The translations under genes and the position numbers were made by a program. The notes under the pieces were generated by a model. The model was given only the letters and a program-made list of their open reading frames with translations, searched no databases and was not told where the DNA came from. Below are positions 41,082-50,691 of a stretch of DNA of 64,000 nucleotides, piece after piece. The DNA comes from DASWTL01 sp966250385. GTDB lineage: Bacteria; Bacteroidota; Bacteroidia; Sphingobacteriales; Sphingobacteriaceae. The stretch is taken from the NCBI GenBank assembly GCA_966250385.1, contig CBINHC010000003.1:186001-250000 (forward strand), read 5' to 3'. Within the stretch, counting starts at the first letter, position 1, and the number at the start of each line of letters is the position of its first letter.

Positions 41082-42417
41082 CTACTTTAAATTTCCCCGG
41101 TACGCCGTCAGGCTGGCACTGCCGGTTCTGGTCTTTACCGGTTTCAGCGTGAGCGCACAGGAAGTCCGGAAAATATCGCTGCAGGAGGCGGTTGAACTGG
41201 GCCTCCGTAACAGCAAGGATCTGCAGGTTTCCCGCTCCAGGATCGATCTGGCCCTTAACCGGTTCAGGCAGGCCGAAGAGCAGGCATTGCCGTCCGCATC
41301 GGCCGGACTCATGTATAACCACGCGGAATTCCTGAGTAGCCAGTTCCGCCTGCCCGGCAGCAGTGAGGCCCTGCAGCTGCCTTCTGCTGCGAATGCCTAT
41401 ATCGGTTCCGTTTCTGTCGAACAACTCGTTTTTGCGGGGAATAAGCTCCGGTATGCAAAGGAATCTGCCGACCTGCTCGCGGGCATCGCCCGCCTGGACG
41501 CCGCAAAGGATTCTGCCGATATCGCATACTCCGTCATCAGCTCATACTATAATCTATACCGGCTGCAGCAGAGTCAGAAGGTGCTGGCGCAGAATCTCGC
41601 GTCGGTCGACCGGCAGCTGAAACAGGCTGAGCAGTTTTTTGATCAGGGGGTCGTGACCAAGAATGATGTCCTCCGGTACCAGCTTCAGCGGAGCCAGATC
41701 GAACTGACCGGGCTTGACCTGGAAACCAACCGAAAGGTCGTGAACTATAACTTTGACATTCTGCTCGGACTTCCGGAGACCACCGTGGTGGAGGTCGAAG
41801 AAGTGCCGGGGACGGAAGCTGCGGGAACTGCCGATGCATTCATCAGTACGGCGTTGTCCAATCGTCCGGAGCTGCTCTCGTCGGACCGCCGGTATCGTCT
41901 GGCGGAAACCAATATGAAGTCCGTCAGATCCGATATGCTGCCTACGGTAGGTGTCGGCGGAAACCTTTATTTCATTAATCCCACCGGAAAATTCATTCCC
42001 CCGTCCCAGGCGTATCTGGCGCCCGTGGCGATAGCCGCCAACCTGTCGTGGAATATCGATAAACTCTGGACCGGGAAGACCAGGATCAGCGAAGCCCGCA
42101 TCCAGCAGGACGAGGCCGGCCTTCAGCGGAATGTGGCTGCCGACCGAATCAGAACCGAAGTGAACCGCAACTTCCTCGAATACCGGAAGGCCGTGCAGCG
42201 GATTGCCGTCCTGCAGGTTTCGGTTGAACAGGCGCGTGAAAATGACCGGATCATGGAATCGAAGTACCGGAATAATATCGCTTCGGTAACCGACAGGATC
42301 GATGCCGAAACGCAGCTTTTCCAGACGCTGATCAACCTGGAAATCTCCCGGGCCGATGCCGGCCTGGCTTACTATACATTACTTAAATCAACAGGAACAA
42401 TCATCAAAACAAAATAA
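41065..42417 (+). CDS. TolC family outer-membrane efflux protein
   Basis: The 450-residue protein has an N-terminal signal sequence ending around FSVSAQ, followed by two repeats of the TolC helical hairpin (first SLQEAVELGLRNSKDLQVSR, second ISTALSNRPELLSSDRRYRL). It forms the outer-membrane channel of a tripartite pump. It overlaps the tetR gene by 17 bp and precedes the HlyD/EmrA-type adaptor by 5 bp, giving a complete MFS-type export system. Confidence 0.95.
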   Translation: MIRKLNYFKFPRYAVRLALPVLVFTGFSVSAQEVRKISLQEAVELGLRNSKDLQVSRSRIDLALNRFRQAEEQALPSASAGLMYNHAEFLSSQFRLPGSSEALQLPSAANAYIGSVSVEQLVFAGNKLRYAKESADLLAGIARLDAAKDSADIAYSVISSYYNLYRLQQSQKVLAQNLASVDRQLKQAEQFFDQGVVTKNDVLRYQLQRSQIELTGLDLETNRKVVNYNFDILLGLPETTVVEVEEVPGTEAAGTADAFISTALSNRPELLSSDRRYRLAETNMKSVRSDMLPTVGVGGNLYFINPTGKFIPPSQAYLAPVAIAANLSWNIDKLWTGKTRISEARIQQDEAGLQRNVAADRIRTEVNRNFLEYRKAVQRIAVLQVSVEQARENDRIMESKYRNNIASVTDRIDAETQLFQTLINLEISRADAGLAYYTLLKSTGTIIKTK

Positions 42418-42422
42418 GGTCC

Positions 42423-43466
42423 ATGGAAACCACTGAAAAAAAGAAAAAGAATAAGGTCGTGCCGCTGATACTGGGTATCATATTGATTATCGGGGCATCT
42501 TTCGGCATCAGGGAGTACCTGTATCTCCAGAGCCATGAGGATACGGACGACGCCCAGATCGACGGGGATATCAGTCCGGTCGTATCCCGTGTCGGCGGCT
42601 ATGTGGACTCCATCTACTTTGAGGAGAACCAGCCGGTCAAAGCAGGTCAGGTGCTGGTGAAACTGGACGACAGGGATCTGAAGATCAGGCTTGAGCAGGC
42701 GCTTGCCGCGCAGCGGGGGGCCAGTGCGAGTGTCGGCGTGTCCCGGTCGCAGATCGGTGCGACCGCCGCTTCCTCGGCTACCGCAAAAGCCAATATGAAA
42801 GCCGCACGTGTTCGTTACTGGAAAGCGTCTCAGGATTTTGAACGGTACTCCAACCTGATCAGGGACGGGGCGATTACCAGGCAGCAATTCGATCAGGCCC
42901 GGGCCGAGCGGGATGCTGCGAAGGCAGGCTATGAGGCTGCACAGGAGCAGTACCGCGCCAGCCAGTCCCAGGTCGGGACGTCGCAGTCCCAGCTGGAGGT
43001 CACCAGCATGGGCGCCGATCAGCGCCAGGCGGACGTAGACTATGCCCGGCTGCAGTTATCCTATGCGGTCATCAAGGCCCCGGTGTCCGGAATCGTGTCC
43101 AAAAAGAGTATTCAGCGCGGCCAGCTCGTGCAGGCCGGTCAGACCCTGTTTTCCATCGTTAATGAGAACAGCCTGTATGTGACCGCCAATTTCAAGGAGA
43201 CACAGCTGGAGAACCTGCAGGAGGGCGAGGATGTGGACGTGACCGTGGATGCCTTCCCTGACGGCCGCGTGGACGGGAAGATCTATAATTTCTCGCCGGC
43301 GACCGGTGCAAGGTTCTCGCTGCTTCCGCCGGATAACGCGACGGGGAACTTTGTTAAAGTGGTACAGCGGGTTCCCGTGAAGATCAAAGTCAGCGCGGAT
43401 GACGCGCTTATGAAAAAATTGCGTCCCGGAATGAGCGTGAAGGTGTCAGTAATAACCAAAAAATAA
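42423..43466 (+). CDS. HlyD/EmrA family periplasmic adaptor
   Basis: This 347-residue protein has one N-terminal transmembrane helix (VVPLILGIILIIGASFGI), a biotinyl-lipoyl-like strand region (DISPVVSRVGGYVDSIYFEE, then GQVLVKLDDRDLKIRLE), a long coiled coil (Ala/Gln-rich, 85-200) and a barrel region with VIKAPVSGIVSKKSIQRGQL. It links the inner-membrane EmrB-type pump to TolC. Its stop overlaps the pump ATG as TAATG. Confidence 0.95.
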   Translation: METTEKKKKNKVVPLILGIILIIGASFGIREYLYLQSHEDTDDAQIDGDISPVVSRVGGYVDSIYFEENQPVKAGQVLVKLDDRDLKIRLEQALAAQRGASASVGVSRSQIGATAASSATAKANMKAARVRYWKASQDFERYSNLIRDGAITRQQFDQARAERDAAKAGYEAAQEQYRASQSQVGTSQSQLEVTSMGADQRQADVDYARLQLSYAVIKAPVSGIVSKKSIQRGQLVQAGQTLFSIVNENSLYVTANFKETQLENLQEGEDVDVTVDAFPDGRVDGKIYNFSPATGARFSLLPPDNATGNFVKVVQRVPVKIKVSADDALMKKLRPGMSVKVSVITKK

Positions 43467-45013
43467 TGGCCGAAAAGGGTTTACGCAAATGGATCATCAC
43501 CATCACGGTGATCACGGCGGCATTGCTCGAGCTGATCGACACAACGATCGTGAACGTGTCCATGCCCCAGATCATGGGGAACCTCGGCGCATCCCTGGAG
43601 GACGTCGCCTGGATCACTACCGGCTATGCCGTGGCGAACGTGATCGTGCTGCCGATGTCCGGCTGGCTGGGTGCCAGGTTCGGGCGGAAGAACTACTTCC
43701 TGGCGTCGATTATCGTGTTTACCGTCGCATCGTTTCTGTGCGGTAATGCAACCACGCTCGAAGAACTGATCCTTTTCCGGATCATCCAGGGACTTGCCGG
43801 GGGCGGGCTCATATCCACATCGCAGGCTATCCTGCTGGAAACGTGGCCCAAGGAGGAGGTCGGGACCGCGACTGCACTGTTCGGTCTCGGCGCTGTGGTC
43901 GGCCCCACCTTCGGTCCGACGCTGGGCGGTTACATTACCGACCATTTTTCGTGGCCGTGGATCTTTTACGTCAATATTCCGGTCGGGATCCTGGCGGCAT
44001 ATTTCACCTATGCCTTTGTTCGTGCAACGCCGCGTGAAAACCGTGGAATGCCCGTGGACTGGTGGGGGATCCTGCTGCTTGCCATTTCGGTGGGAAGCTT
44101 GCAGACCGTTCTGGAAAAAGGGGAAGGCGAGGACTGGTTTGAGACCGGGTACATCATCGCGCTTTCTGCGGTCGCCTTCGTGGGATTCCTCCTGTTCCTG
44201 CTGCGGGAGTTCAGTACTGATCACCCGGTGGTCAACTTCAGGATCATGCGGCACCGCAGTTTTTCCGTCGGCATGTTCACCTCGTTCGTGCTTGGCTTCG
44301 GGCTTTACGGGTCCATGTTCGTGTTCCCCGTGTTCTGTCAGAACCTCTTAGGGTTTACCGCCCAGCAGACGGGGCTGATCCTGCTTCCCGGCGGCCTGGT
44401 GACGATCTGTATGATGCCCTTCATCGGAAAGATGCTCCAGAAAGGAGTGCCGGCACAGTTCATGGCAACTGTCGGAATGGTTCTTTTCTTCGTCTTCTCA
44501 ATGATGCTGCGAAACTCGTCGCTGGCCTCGGGTACCGAAAACTTTTTCTGGCCGCTGGTTATCCGCGGGGCAGGGATGGCGTTACTCTTCGTTCCGCTTA
44601 CCACCCTGGCTATCCAGGATCTGAAAGGGCCGGAGATCGGTCAGGGAACCGGGTTGAACAACATGATGCGACAGCTGGGCGGATCGTTCGGGATCGCGGC
44701 GCTGACCACCCTGATCCATATCCGCCAGGGTTTTCACAGGAGCGTGCTCGTGGAGCATATCAATGAGTATAACCCGGCCTTCACCGAGCGGTTTCAGATG
44801 ATGATCAGAAGCTTCGTTTCGAAAGGGTATTCGTTGCTGGACGCCAAGGGTGCGGCTCTGAAGGCAATGGAAGGAACGGTGGTGAAACAGACCATGCTGT
44901 TAACATACACCGATGCCTACTGGGTAGCCGGAATGATCATGCTGTGCTCCATCCCGCTGCTGTACCTGCAGAAGTTCAAGAAGAAGGTTGAGATACCCGT
45001 CGATATGCATTAG
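43466..45013 (+). CDS. EmrB/QacA-type DHA2 family MFS drug transporter
   Basis: The 515-residue transporter has 14 transmembrane helices. It begins with ITVITAALLELIDTTIVNVS, the DHA2 motif around the first helix (LDxTIVNVALP type), and has WITTGYAVANVIVLPMSGWL and GAVVGPTFGPTLGGYI (motif C). It exports hydrophobic toxins using the proton gradient, with the EmrA-type and TolC proteins encoded just upstream. It is the last gene of the operon and a terminator follows. Confidence 0.95.
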   Translation: MAEKGLRKWIITITVITAALLELIDTTIVNVSMPQIMGNLGASLEDVAWITTGYAVANVIVLPMSGWLGARFGRKNYFLASIIVFTVASFLCGNATTLEELILFRIIQGLAGGGLISTSQAILLETWPKEEVGTATALFGLGAVVGPTFGPTLGGYITDHFSWPWIFYVNIPVGILAAYFTYAFVRATPRENRGMPVDWWGILLLAISVGSLQTVLEKGEGEDWFETGYIIALSAVAFVGFLLFLLREFSTDHPVVNFRIMRHRSFSVGMFTSFVLGFGLYGSMFVFPVFCQNLLGFTAQQTGLILLPGGLVTICMMPFIGKMLQKGVPAQFMATVGMVLFFVFSMMLRNSSLASGTENFFWPLVIRGAGMALLFVPLTTLAIQDLKGPEIGQGTGLNNMMRQLGGSFGIAALTTLIHIRQGFHRSVLVEHINEYNPAFTERFQMMIRSFVSKGYSLLDAKGAALKAMEGTVVKQTMLLTYTDAYWVAGMIMLCSIPLLYLQKFKKKVEIPVDMH

Positions 45014-45394
45014 AAACGGAATACTGCCCAATAAAAAGAGCCGGTTCCTGCACGAACCAGCTCTTTCAAAAATTAACAATTAAAAATCTGCAAAGCCCCT
45101 AAGCCTCAATTTTGCAAACGTGCATCACTGCTCTTTTACACCCTTGTTTATAGCATTTAATAATCAGCTCTAAGGACGAATAACCTTTAATACTTAAAGC
45201 TACAATTTTAAATCGCTAAGTCGAAACAAATTATAAATTTTTCCGGCGAAGGAAGAAATCAGTAGAAACGGATTGAATGCGCATAAAAACCGACATGAAT
45301 TGAGGGAATTCACAAACGGTACAATGCCCCCAATAAGTGTCTGACTTTTTGGGGGCATTTCAACGCCGCACTTTTTTATGATGTGACCCGGCGA
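45014..45394. other. 381-bp AT-rich gene-free region with an IS-end-like hairpin
   Basis: Apart from the efflux terminator near 45035 this stretch holds no gene. From about 45065 to 45310 it is clearly richer in A and T than its surroundings. At 45323-45359 AATGCCCCCA pairs with TGGGGGCATT around a 17-base loop; the right half, GTGTCTGACTTTTTGGGGGC, resembles what I remember of IS3-type element ends. No transposase remains. Confidence 0.5.
45035..45070 (+). terminator. terminator of the tetR-efflux operon
   Basis: AAAGAGC.GGTTC pairs with GAACC.GCTCTTT with a single C/A mismatch and the loop CTGCAC. Confidence 0.7.
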
Positions 45395-45979
45395 TCAGTA
45401 AATGACTTTTCCTGTAGCGGTAACCAGTGAGGCTATCCGTATCGCGTCAAAGATGCGCTCTTCGGTGGTTCCCAGTTTGATCAGGGAATCCTCGTGTGCG
45501 TTTACACACATTTCACAGCCGTTGACAGCGGAAACCGCCAGGCTAAGTAATTCGAAGAACTCCTTGCCGGTTACGGGCTTCATCATGATCTGCATCCGGA
45601 TTCTGGCAGGGATCTGGGTATACTTTTCTTTTTGCGTGAAGTGCCGGAAACGGTAAAATACGTTGTTGGAAGCCAGCAGGGATGCACAGGCCACAGCTTC
45701 GGCGATATCAGCGGCAGTCGCTTCGTTTTGTTCGGCGAACCGGGTGTAAAAGTCAGTCAGGGGTTTGTTGTTATTATTGACCGCTATGCTTAGGCCGATC
45801 AGTCCTATCTCTTTCGGGGACAGGTGTTCGGAGGTAAGCGTACTGGTCAGGTTCAGCTTAAAATCCCTTAAATAACGGGACTCTCCTTTTTCAAGCAGGG
45901 TAAGGCTTTCTGTACGGTAAGAACTTTCCAGGCCTACGCTTGCCAGTATTTCGTTGATTACTTCTGTTGATTCGTTCAT
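45395..45979 (-). CDS. AhpD/carboxymuconolactone decarboxylase family protein
   Basis: The 194-residue helical protein has AVSAVNGCEMCVNAHEDSLI, with the CxxC and His of the AhpD alkylhydroperoxidase fold, near the C-terminus. This length and the single redox motif are typical of AhpD proper, which reduces an AhpC-type peroxiredoxin. A peroxiredoxin gene lies directly upstream on the same strand (73 bp), so the two probably form a peroxide-reducing pair. A hairpin between them may lower expression of this gene relative to the peroxiredoxin. Confidence 0.9.
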   Translation of the reverse strand: MNESTEVINEILASVGLESSYRTESLTLLEKGESRYLRDFKLNLTSTLTSEHLSPKEIGLIGLSIAVNNNNKPLTDFYTRFAEQNEATAADIAEAVACASLLASNNVFYRFRHFTQKEKYTQIPARIRMQIMMKPVTGKEFFELLSLAVSAVNGCEMCVNAHEDSLIKLGTTEERIFDAIRIASLVTATGKVIY

Positions 45980-46002
45980 AATATCGGTTTAAGAAACAGT
46001 GT

Positions 46003-46034
46003 TAATTAAAAATCCCCGCTGTTGACGGGGATTT
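46003..46034 (-). terminator. attenuating terminator between peroxiredoxin and AhpD genes
   Basis: On the minus strand AAATCCCCG pairs with CGGGGATTT around a 7-nt loop (TCAACAG), followed by TTAATTAA. It lies between two functionally linked genes on the same strand, so some read-through is likely. Confidence 0.7.
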
Positions 46035-46051
46035 CATATGCGGACTGCAGG

Positions 46052-46597
46052 TTAGACTGTCAAAGTTTCCTGGCCTTTTTCCCAGTTGCAAGGGCAAAGC
46101 TCATCGGTTTGCAGTCCGTCAAGTACACGCAGAACCTCTTTTACGTTACGGCCCACATTCAGGTCGTTTACGGATACCCAGCGAACGATTCCCTGAGGAT
46201 CGATGATGAAAGTAGCGCGGTAAGCGATCTTTTCAGTCGGCTCAAGGATACCCAGATCTTCAGCAAGTGATTTGGAGGTATCGGCAAGCATCGGGAATTT
46301 CAGGTCACGAAGGTCTTCATGATCTCTTCTCCACGCTGCGTGAACGAACTCTGAATCGGTAGACGCACCGATCAGGCGGGCATCACGGTCACGGAACTCA
46401 CCGTATGCTTTATTGAACTCAGCAATTTCTGTAGGGCAAACGAAAGTAAAGTCTTTCGGCCACCAGAACATTACAGTCCAGACGTTATCGTCATTGGTCA
46501 GGTACTCGGAAGTGAGGGTTTCAAACTCTTTTCCTTTTTCAATACTAACAACTGCTTTTTTTTCAAATGAAGGGAATTTTTGTCCGATCGTAATCAT
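46052..46597 (-). CDS. peroxiredoxin (AhpC type)
   Basis: The 181-residue thiol peroxidase has the peroxidatic motif DFTFVCPTE (Cys54) and a C-terminal DELCPCNWEKG with the resolving Cys. It reduces peroxides, probably with electrons from the AhpD-like protein encoded next to it. The ATG at 46597 starts MITIGQKFPSFEKK. A full -7 element TATCTTTG lies 26 bases upstream. Confidence 0.95.
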   Translation of the reverse strand: MITIGQKFPSFEKKAVVSIEKGKEFETLTSEYLTNDDNVWTVMFWWPKDFTFVCPTEIAEFNKAYGEFRDRDARLIGASTDSEFVHAAWRRDHEDLRDLKFPMLADTSKSLAEDLGILEPTEKIAYRATFIIDPQGIVRWVSVNDLNVGRNVKEVLRVLDGLQTDELCPCNWEKGQETLTV

Positions 46598-46623
46598 AGT
46601 CTTTCTTGATTTTGTTAACGGTG

Positions 46624-46631
46624 CAAAGATA
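46624..46631 (-). promoter_or_regulatory. -7 element of the peroxiredoxin gene
   Basis: The minus strand reads TATCTTTG, identical to the gltX element and a full match to TAnnTTTG. Confidence 0.65.
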
Positions 46632-46717
46632 TCGCTCCGGGATCTAACCGGCAACTGTTCCTATAGATTTTCTGATACTAATGCTCTATATGCTATAGAT
46701 TTTATCTATAACTATTT

Positions 46718-49078
46718 TCATTTCAGTGTTTCTTCGAAAAGCCGGAAAATCCGTTTGTACTCATCTGTCCAGCTGGAAGGCTGCACGAAACCATGGTCCT
46801 CTACCGGGTAGACCGCGAGTTCCCAGTTGTCCTTCTTCAGCTCGATCAGCCGCTGACTGAGCCGGACGATATCCTGGAAGTGTACGTTGACGTCGACCAT
46901 TCCGTGGCACATCAGAAGATTGCCTTTAAGTCCTTCCGCGAAATAAAGCGGCGAGCTTCTCTTGTATGCCTTTTCATCATTGAAAGGCTCGTTGAGGATG
47001 TTCGACGTATACCCGTGGTTATAGTGCGCCCAATCCGTGACCGACCGAAGCCCCGCACCCGATTTAAATACGTCCGGCTCGGTGAACAGGCCCATCAGGG
47101 TAATGAATCCGCCATAGGAACCGCCGTAAATGCCGACGTTCTCCGGATTCACGCCATATTTTTCGACGAGCATTTTCACGCCGTCAACCTGGTCGGTCAG
47201 ATCCTTGCCGCCCATGTGGCGGTAGATGCCGGTCCGGTGATCGCGGCCGTATCCGGAGCTCGCGGTATAATCGATGTCGATGACCGTATAGCCGTTATCC
47301 GCGAGCAGATTGTTGAACATATATTCCCGGAAATACTGACTCCACCAGTAGTGTACGTTCTGCAGGTATCCCGCGCCGTGCACGAAGACCACGGCCGGTC
47401 TGGATGGATCCGGATTTTCCGGTTTATAGACCCGGGCATGAACATCGTCCCCATGACGGTTCGTAAAGACGACCATTTCCGGATCCCTCCATGGATAGGA
47501 GAGGAACTCGGATGTAGCCGAGCGGGTGATCTGTACGGGTTTTGCGCCAGGCTTGTTTTCCTGCAGGAAAAGTTCCCACGGCTTGTTCGAATAGGAATAC
47601 CTGATCGCCAGCCATCGTTCGTCCGGGGATACTGTCACTTCGTTTCCGCCCTTCATGGACGTAAGCTTTACGGGCGTTCCTCCTGCTGCCGGGATCCGGT
47701 AAAAGTGCGTGATGCCCGGATGTTCCATATTGGCTGTGAAATAGAAGCTTTTCCTGTCGTTGGAAAGGCGAAGCGACTGCACCTCATATTTTCCGCTGGT
47801 CAGCTGGTTTTTGGCTCCCGTACTGACATTGGCGGTGTACAGGTGGGAATATCCGGTGGCTTCGCTCTGAAAGTAAATGGTCTGATCGTCGATCCACCCT
47901 ATGCTGCTGCCGAAGCCGGAGATGCCGGGACCGCCGATCCAGGCTTCATCGCGCTGGCGGTCGATCAGTTTAAGCTTGCCGGTGGACGGATCGAGTTTCA
48001 TGATCCAGCGGTCCTTGTTATCCTGGGCCGTGACCACGACCACTGCCGTAGTCCCTGCGGGGTTCCACCACGGTCCGGTGATCATGACTCCCCGGTCAGC
48101 GTCTTTCTTTTTTCGTTCAGCAAGTTGCTCCGGGTAATCCCGGAGATAATCAGGCATATCCTTAATGCCCGGGATCTCGCGGACCGAGACCGGGAAGACG
48201 GTGTCCCGGGCGATGTCGTATATATAGCTGGTGTAGAGGGGCAGTTGATTTCCGACCTTGGTCCGGCCCGGAATATCTTCGGTATAACCGGTAGAGGTCA
48301 CATAGTTGGGAACTACGGTGTTCTTGTTTCCATCTGCGGGCTTAATGATCCGGTAGGTAACGAACTTTTCATCGGGGCTCAGCTGCAGCGAGCTGATATT
48401 GCTCTTTTCGTCCACAGCGATCTCCTTCGGCCGCCTGGTCTCCGAAGCCTTCCTTTCGGCGGCGGTAAGTTTTTGCTGCTTGTCATGCTCGCGGATAATT
48501 TCAAAAATGCCCTGCTGGTCTTCCTTCAGCCACCGATTCTGATCGTTCAGCGGAGGCTCGCCCCGTTTCCTGTTCCGGGAGAAATTGGTCAGCTGGACCA
48601 GGCTGCTTCCGTTGAGCGTGACCGAGTACAGGTTATCGCCTCGCTGAAAAATGATCTTTGACTGGTCCCGGCTGAAGGCCGGGTTGCTTTCCCGTTCGGT
48701 CGTCTGCATCAGGGCGGTTTCCTTTCCGCTCTTCAGGTTCCGGAGAACCAGGTCGCCGTTCATTTCGAAAACGACCATGGAACGGTCCCTGTTGTAGGCG
48801 TAATTTCCATGATTGCGGACTTGCAGGGCCGACTGGGGGGCCCGCGCCGGAGTGCGGTGAGCGACGGTGATCTGATATAATGCGTCCCGATCCGATTTTT
48901 CGGGGTTCCAGTTAAAGTAGAGGGTACGGCTGTTCAGGTCCCACTGGACATCGGAGGGGGAGACTCCCATCCATTTGGGGTCCCGCATGATCTTTTCGAC
49001 CGTGAGTTTGCCCAGCTCCTGCGCCTGGGTAACGGTGATGCCTGTCAGCAAAAAATAGGTTAGTAGTTTTCTTATCAT
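46718..49078 (-). CDS. S9 family prolyl oligopeptidase/dipeptidyl peptidase IV-like
   Basis: The 786-residue secreted enzyme has a signal peptide (MIRKLLTYFLLTGITVTQAQ), a beta-propeller domain of DPP-IV type (about 90-480) and an alpha/beta hydrolase domain. The triad is Ser in GIYGGSYGGFITLMG, Asp in CHGMVDVNVHF and His in PVEDHGFVQPSSW. It cuts N-terminal dipeptides, often X-Pro, in the periplasm. The gene stands alone. Confidence 0.95.
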   Translation of the reverse strand: MIRKLLTYFLLTGITVTQAQELGKLTVEKIMRDPKWMGVSPSDVQWDLNSRTLYFNWNPEKSDRDALYQITVAHRTPARAPQSALQVRNHGNYAYNRDRSMVVFEMNGDLVLRNLKSGKETALMQTTERESNPAFSRDQSKIIFQRGDNLYSVTLNGSSLVQLTNFSRNRKRGEPPLNDQNRWLKEDQQGIFEIIREHDKQQKLTAAERKASETRRPKEIAVDEKSNISSLQLSPDEKFVTYRIIKPADGNKNTVVPNYVTSTGYTEDIPGRTKVGNQLPLYTSYIYDIARDTVFPVSVREIPGIKDMPDYLRDYPEQLAERKKKDADRGVMITGPWWNPAGTTAVVVVTAQDNKDRWIMKLDPSTGKLKLIDRQRDEAWIGGPGISGFGSSIGWIDDQTIYFQSEATGYSHLYTANVSTGAKNQLTSGKYEVQSLRLSNDRKSFYFTANMEHPGITHFYRIPAAGGTPVKLTSMKGGNEVTVSPDERWLAIRYSYSNKPWELFLQENKPGAKPVQITRSATSEFLSYPWRDPEMVVFTNRHGDDVHARVYKPENPDPSRPAVVFVHGAGYLQNVHYWWSQYFREYMFNNLLADNGYTVIDIDYTASSGYGRDHRTGIYRHMGGKDLTDQVDGVKMLVEKYGVNPENVGIYGGSYGGFITLMGLFTEPDVFKSGAGLRSVTDWAHYNHGYTSNILNEPFNDEKAYKRSSPLYFAEGLKGNLLMCHGMVDVNVHFQDIVRLSQRLIELKKDNWELAVYPVEDHGFVQPSSWTDEYKRIFRLFEETLK

Positions 49079-49338
49079 TGTGTTGTTCTGTGGTGCTTAA
49101 TTGCCGGTCATGTTACCCGGGATGGCTGCGTTCTCCTGCAAAGCTGCTCGTTCTCCATGGTAATGCCCGGTGGCTTCTCCTTTCGGGAGCCGGGGTGCCG
49201 GAAGGTCTGACCGGTTTTCCGAAGAATCGAAAATAGGTGGTAACGTTTACGCATGGCAGGTGCAAGTTAATCATTCGCTGAAAATACGGCCGGCAAATAC
49301 CCGGATCGGTTTATTTTCAGAAATGTTACATTTAGTCC
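49079..49338. other. intergenic region before ecsC-like gene
   Basis: No gene is seen in these 260 bp between divergent genes. TACATTTA at about 49327-49334, one base off TAnnTTTG, lies right before the ATG at 49339 and might give a leaderless transcript. Confidence 0.3.
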
Positions 49339-50058
49339 ATGGACCATTATGAAAGGCATGCGATGGCGGAACTGCGGGAATGGCAGCGGAGGATGCAGCA
49401 AGAGCCATCTGTTCTGAACCGGGTATCCAAAAAGGTGCAGGATAGGCTGAACAGCTACATTCCGGAACGCGTCCACCATGCCATTACCGTGGCCATCCGG
49501 AAAATGACTCAGGGTGTGTTGTTCGGTTCAGGTATCGTCTCTCCGCGGCCGGTGACGTCAGGATCACTGCTTGAAAGGGAAATGAAGATCGAACAGCGCG
49601 TGCGGTTTTACCGGAGCACGGCCGTCACGGAAGGCGCGCTGACCGGTGCCGGCGGAATCCTGCTGGGGCTGGCCGATTTTCCGCTCCTGCTGGGTATTAA
49701 AATAAAGATGCTTTACGACATCGGGGCGCTGTACGGGTATGATCTGAAGGACTACCGGGAACGGGTCTACCTGCTTTATATCTTTCAGCTGGCTTTTTCC
49801 AGCCAGAAGCACCGGAACCTGATCTACGGTAAGCTCATTGAGTGGAAGCAGGTACACGAAACGCTTCCCGCCACGGTCGAAGAGTTCGACTGGCGGACGT
49901 TCCAACAGGAATACCGCGATTATATCGATCTGGCGAAGATGGCGCAGCTGGTACCTGTAATCGGCGCTGCGGTAGGGGCGGTGGCCAACTATAAACTGGT
50001 CAACCAGCTGGCCGATACCGCAAAAAACGCCTATCGGCTGCGCAGCCTGCCGGTTTGA
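49339..50058 (+). CDS. EcsC family protein
   Basis: The 239-residue protein matches the EcsC family, with the characteristic TEGALTGAGGILLGLADFPLL and KMLYDIGALYGYDL segments and a second glycine-rich hydrophobic patch near the C-terminus (VPVIGAAVGAVANYKLV). EcsC was named after the third gene of the Bacillus ecs ABC transporter locus, but the family's activity is unknown and no transporter lies next to it here. It converges with a lipoprotein gene. Confidence 0.92.
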   Translation: MDHYERHAMAELREWQRRMQQEPSVLNRVSKKVQDRLNSYIPERVHHAITVAIRKMTQGVLFGSGIVSPRPVTSGSLLEREMKIEQRVRFYRSTAVTEGALTGAGGILLGLADFPLLLGIKIKMLYDIGALYGYDLKDYRERVYLLYIFQLAFSSQKHRNLIYGKLIEWKQVHETLPATVEEFDWRTFQQEYRDYIDLAKMAQLVPVIGAAVGAVANYKLVNQLADTAKNAYRLRSLPV

Positions 50059-50066
50059 GCGCCATC

Positions 50067-50528
50067 CTATTTCCGGACCTTGATGTATTTTTCTATGTTG
50101 ATCCGGTTAACGCCGGCCGACTTTACTTTTTCGATCCCGTTTTGAATCAGGGTATCGCCGTTGAAGGTAAGGTCGAATGAAAACTCGTGGCCCTCCCAAT
50201 CCCGGGCGCTGCAGTATTCGAGTTGTTCGGTGTACCGGTTGCCTTTAACCGTATACCGTCCGCCTCCCGCCACGAATACAGCCGCGGAATCCTTTCCTTT
50301 TTGCAGATCGTGCTGCAGAAACGAAAAATGAGTGTTGTTGATGATTTTTATAAAGGAAACGCCCGAAGTATAATCGGTGATCGTCGTGTCCCCGTTTTCG
50401 ATCAGCGTGGCTGAAAGCAGCTTCCAGGTTCCTTCAAGTTTCTGGCTCTCAGGCAGGGGTTTGACCTCACCGCTCATGCACGACCCTAAAGCGAGGAAGA
50501 GCAATGCGGGTGCAACTGTTTTAATCAT
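50067..50528 (-). CDS. lipocalin-like lipoprotein
   Basis: The 153-residue protein has a lipoprotein signal (MIKTVAPALLFLALGSC). The mature part starts KLEGTWKLLSATLIENGDT, as in lipocalin-like DUF4488-type proteins of Bacteroidota, and continues with beta-rich strands (NTHFSFLQHDLQ, GGRYTVKGNRYTEQLEYC). The function is unknown; small hydrophobic ligands are possible. It ends 8 bp from the convergent EcsC gene. Confidence 0.8.
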   Translation of the reverse strand: MIKTVAPALLFLALGSCMSGEVKPLPESQKLEGTWKLLSATLIENGDTTITDYTSGVSFIKIINNTHFSFLQHDLQKGKDSAAVFVAGGGRYTVKGNRYTEQLEYCSARDWEGHEFSFDLTFNGDTLIQNGIEKVKSAGVNRINIEKYIKVRK

Positions 50529-50691
50529 GTTGGTAAGGATCTTTCCGACAAGTTAAGAAAATTTTATGAAATATCCTGGGGTGGAGGCTGTGGTACCTTG
50601 GACAATAAGTCGGTTTTAATTGAGATGTTCACTAAGTCGAACTGCTCACATAACGTGAACGGTTCGGGTAAATGAACAAAAAATGCCAGCA

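Noticed and set aside
22987..45053. Identical CTGCAC loops in the terminators at 22977 and 45035
   Set aside because: Six shared bases in two hairpin loops are too few to suggest a repeat family.
46793..48661. A 622-codon open frame opposite the S9 peptidase gene
   Set aside because: It is fully antisense to a well-supported enzyme gene, has no recognisable domain and reflects the codon bias of a GC-rich gene.
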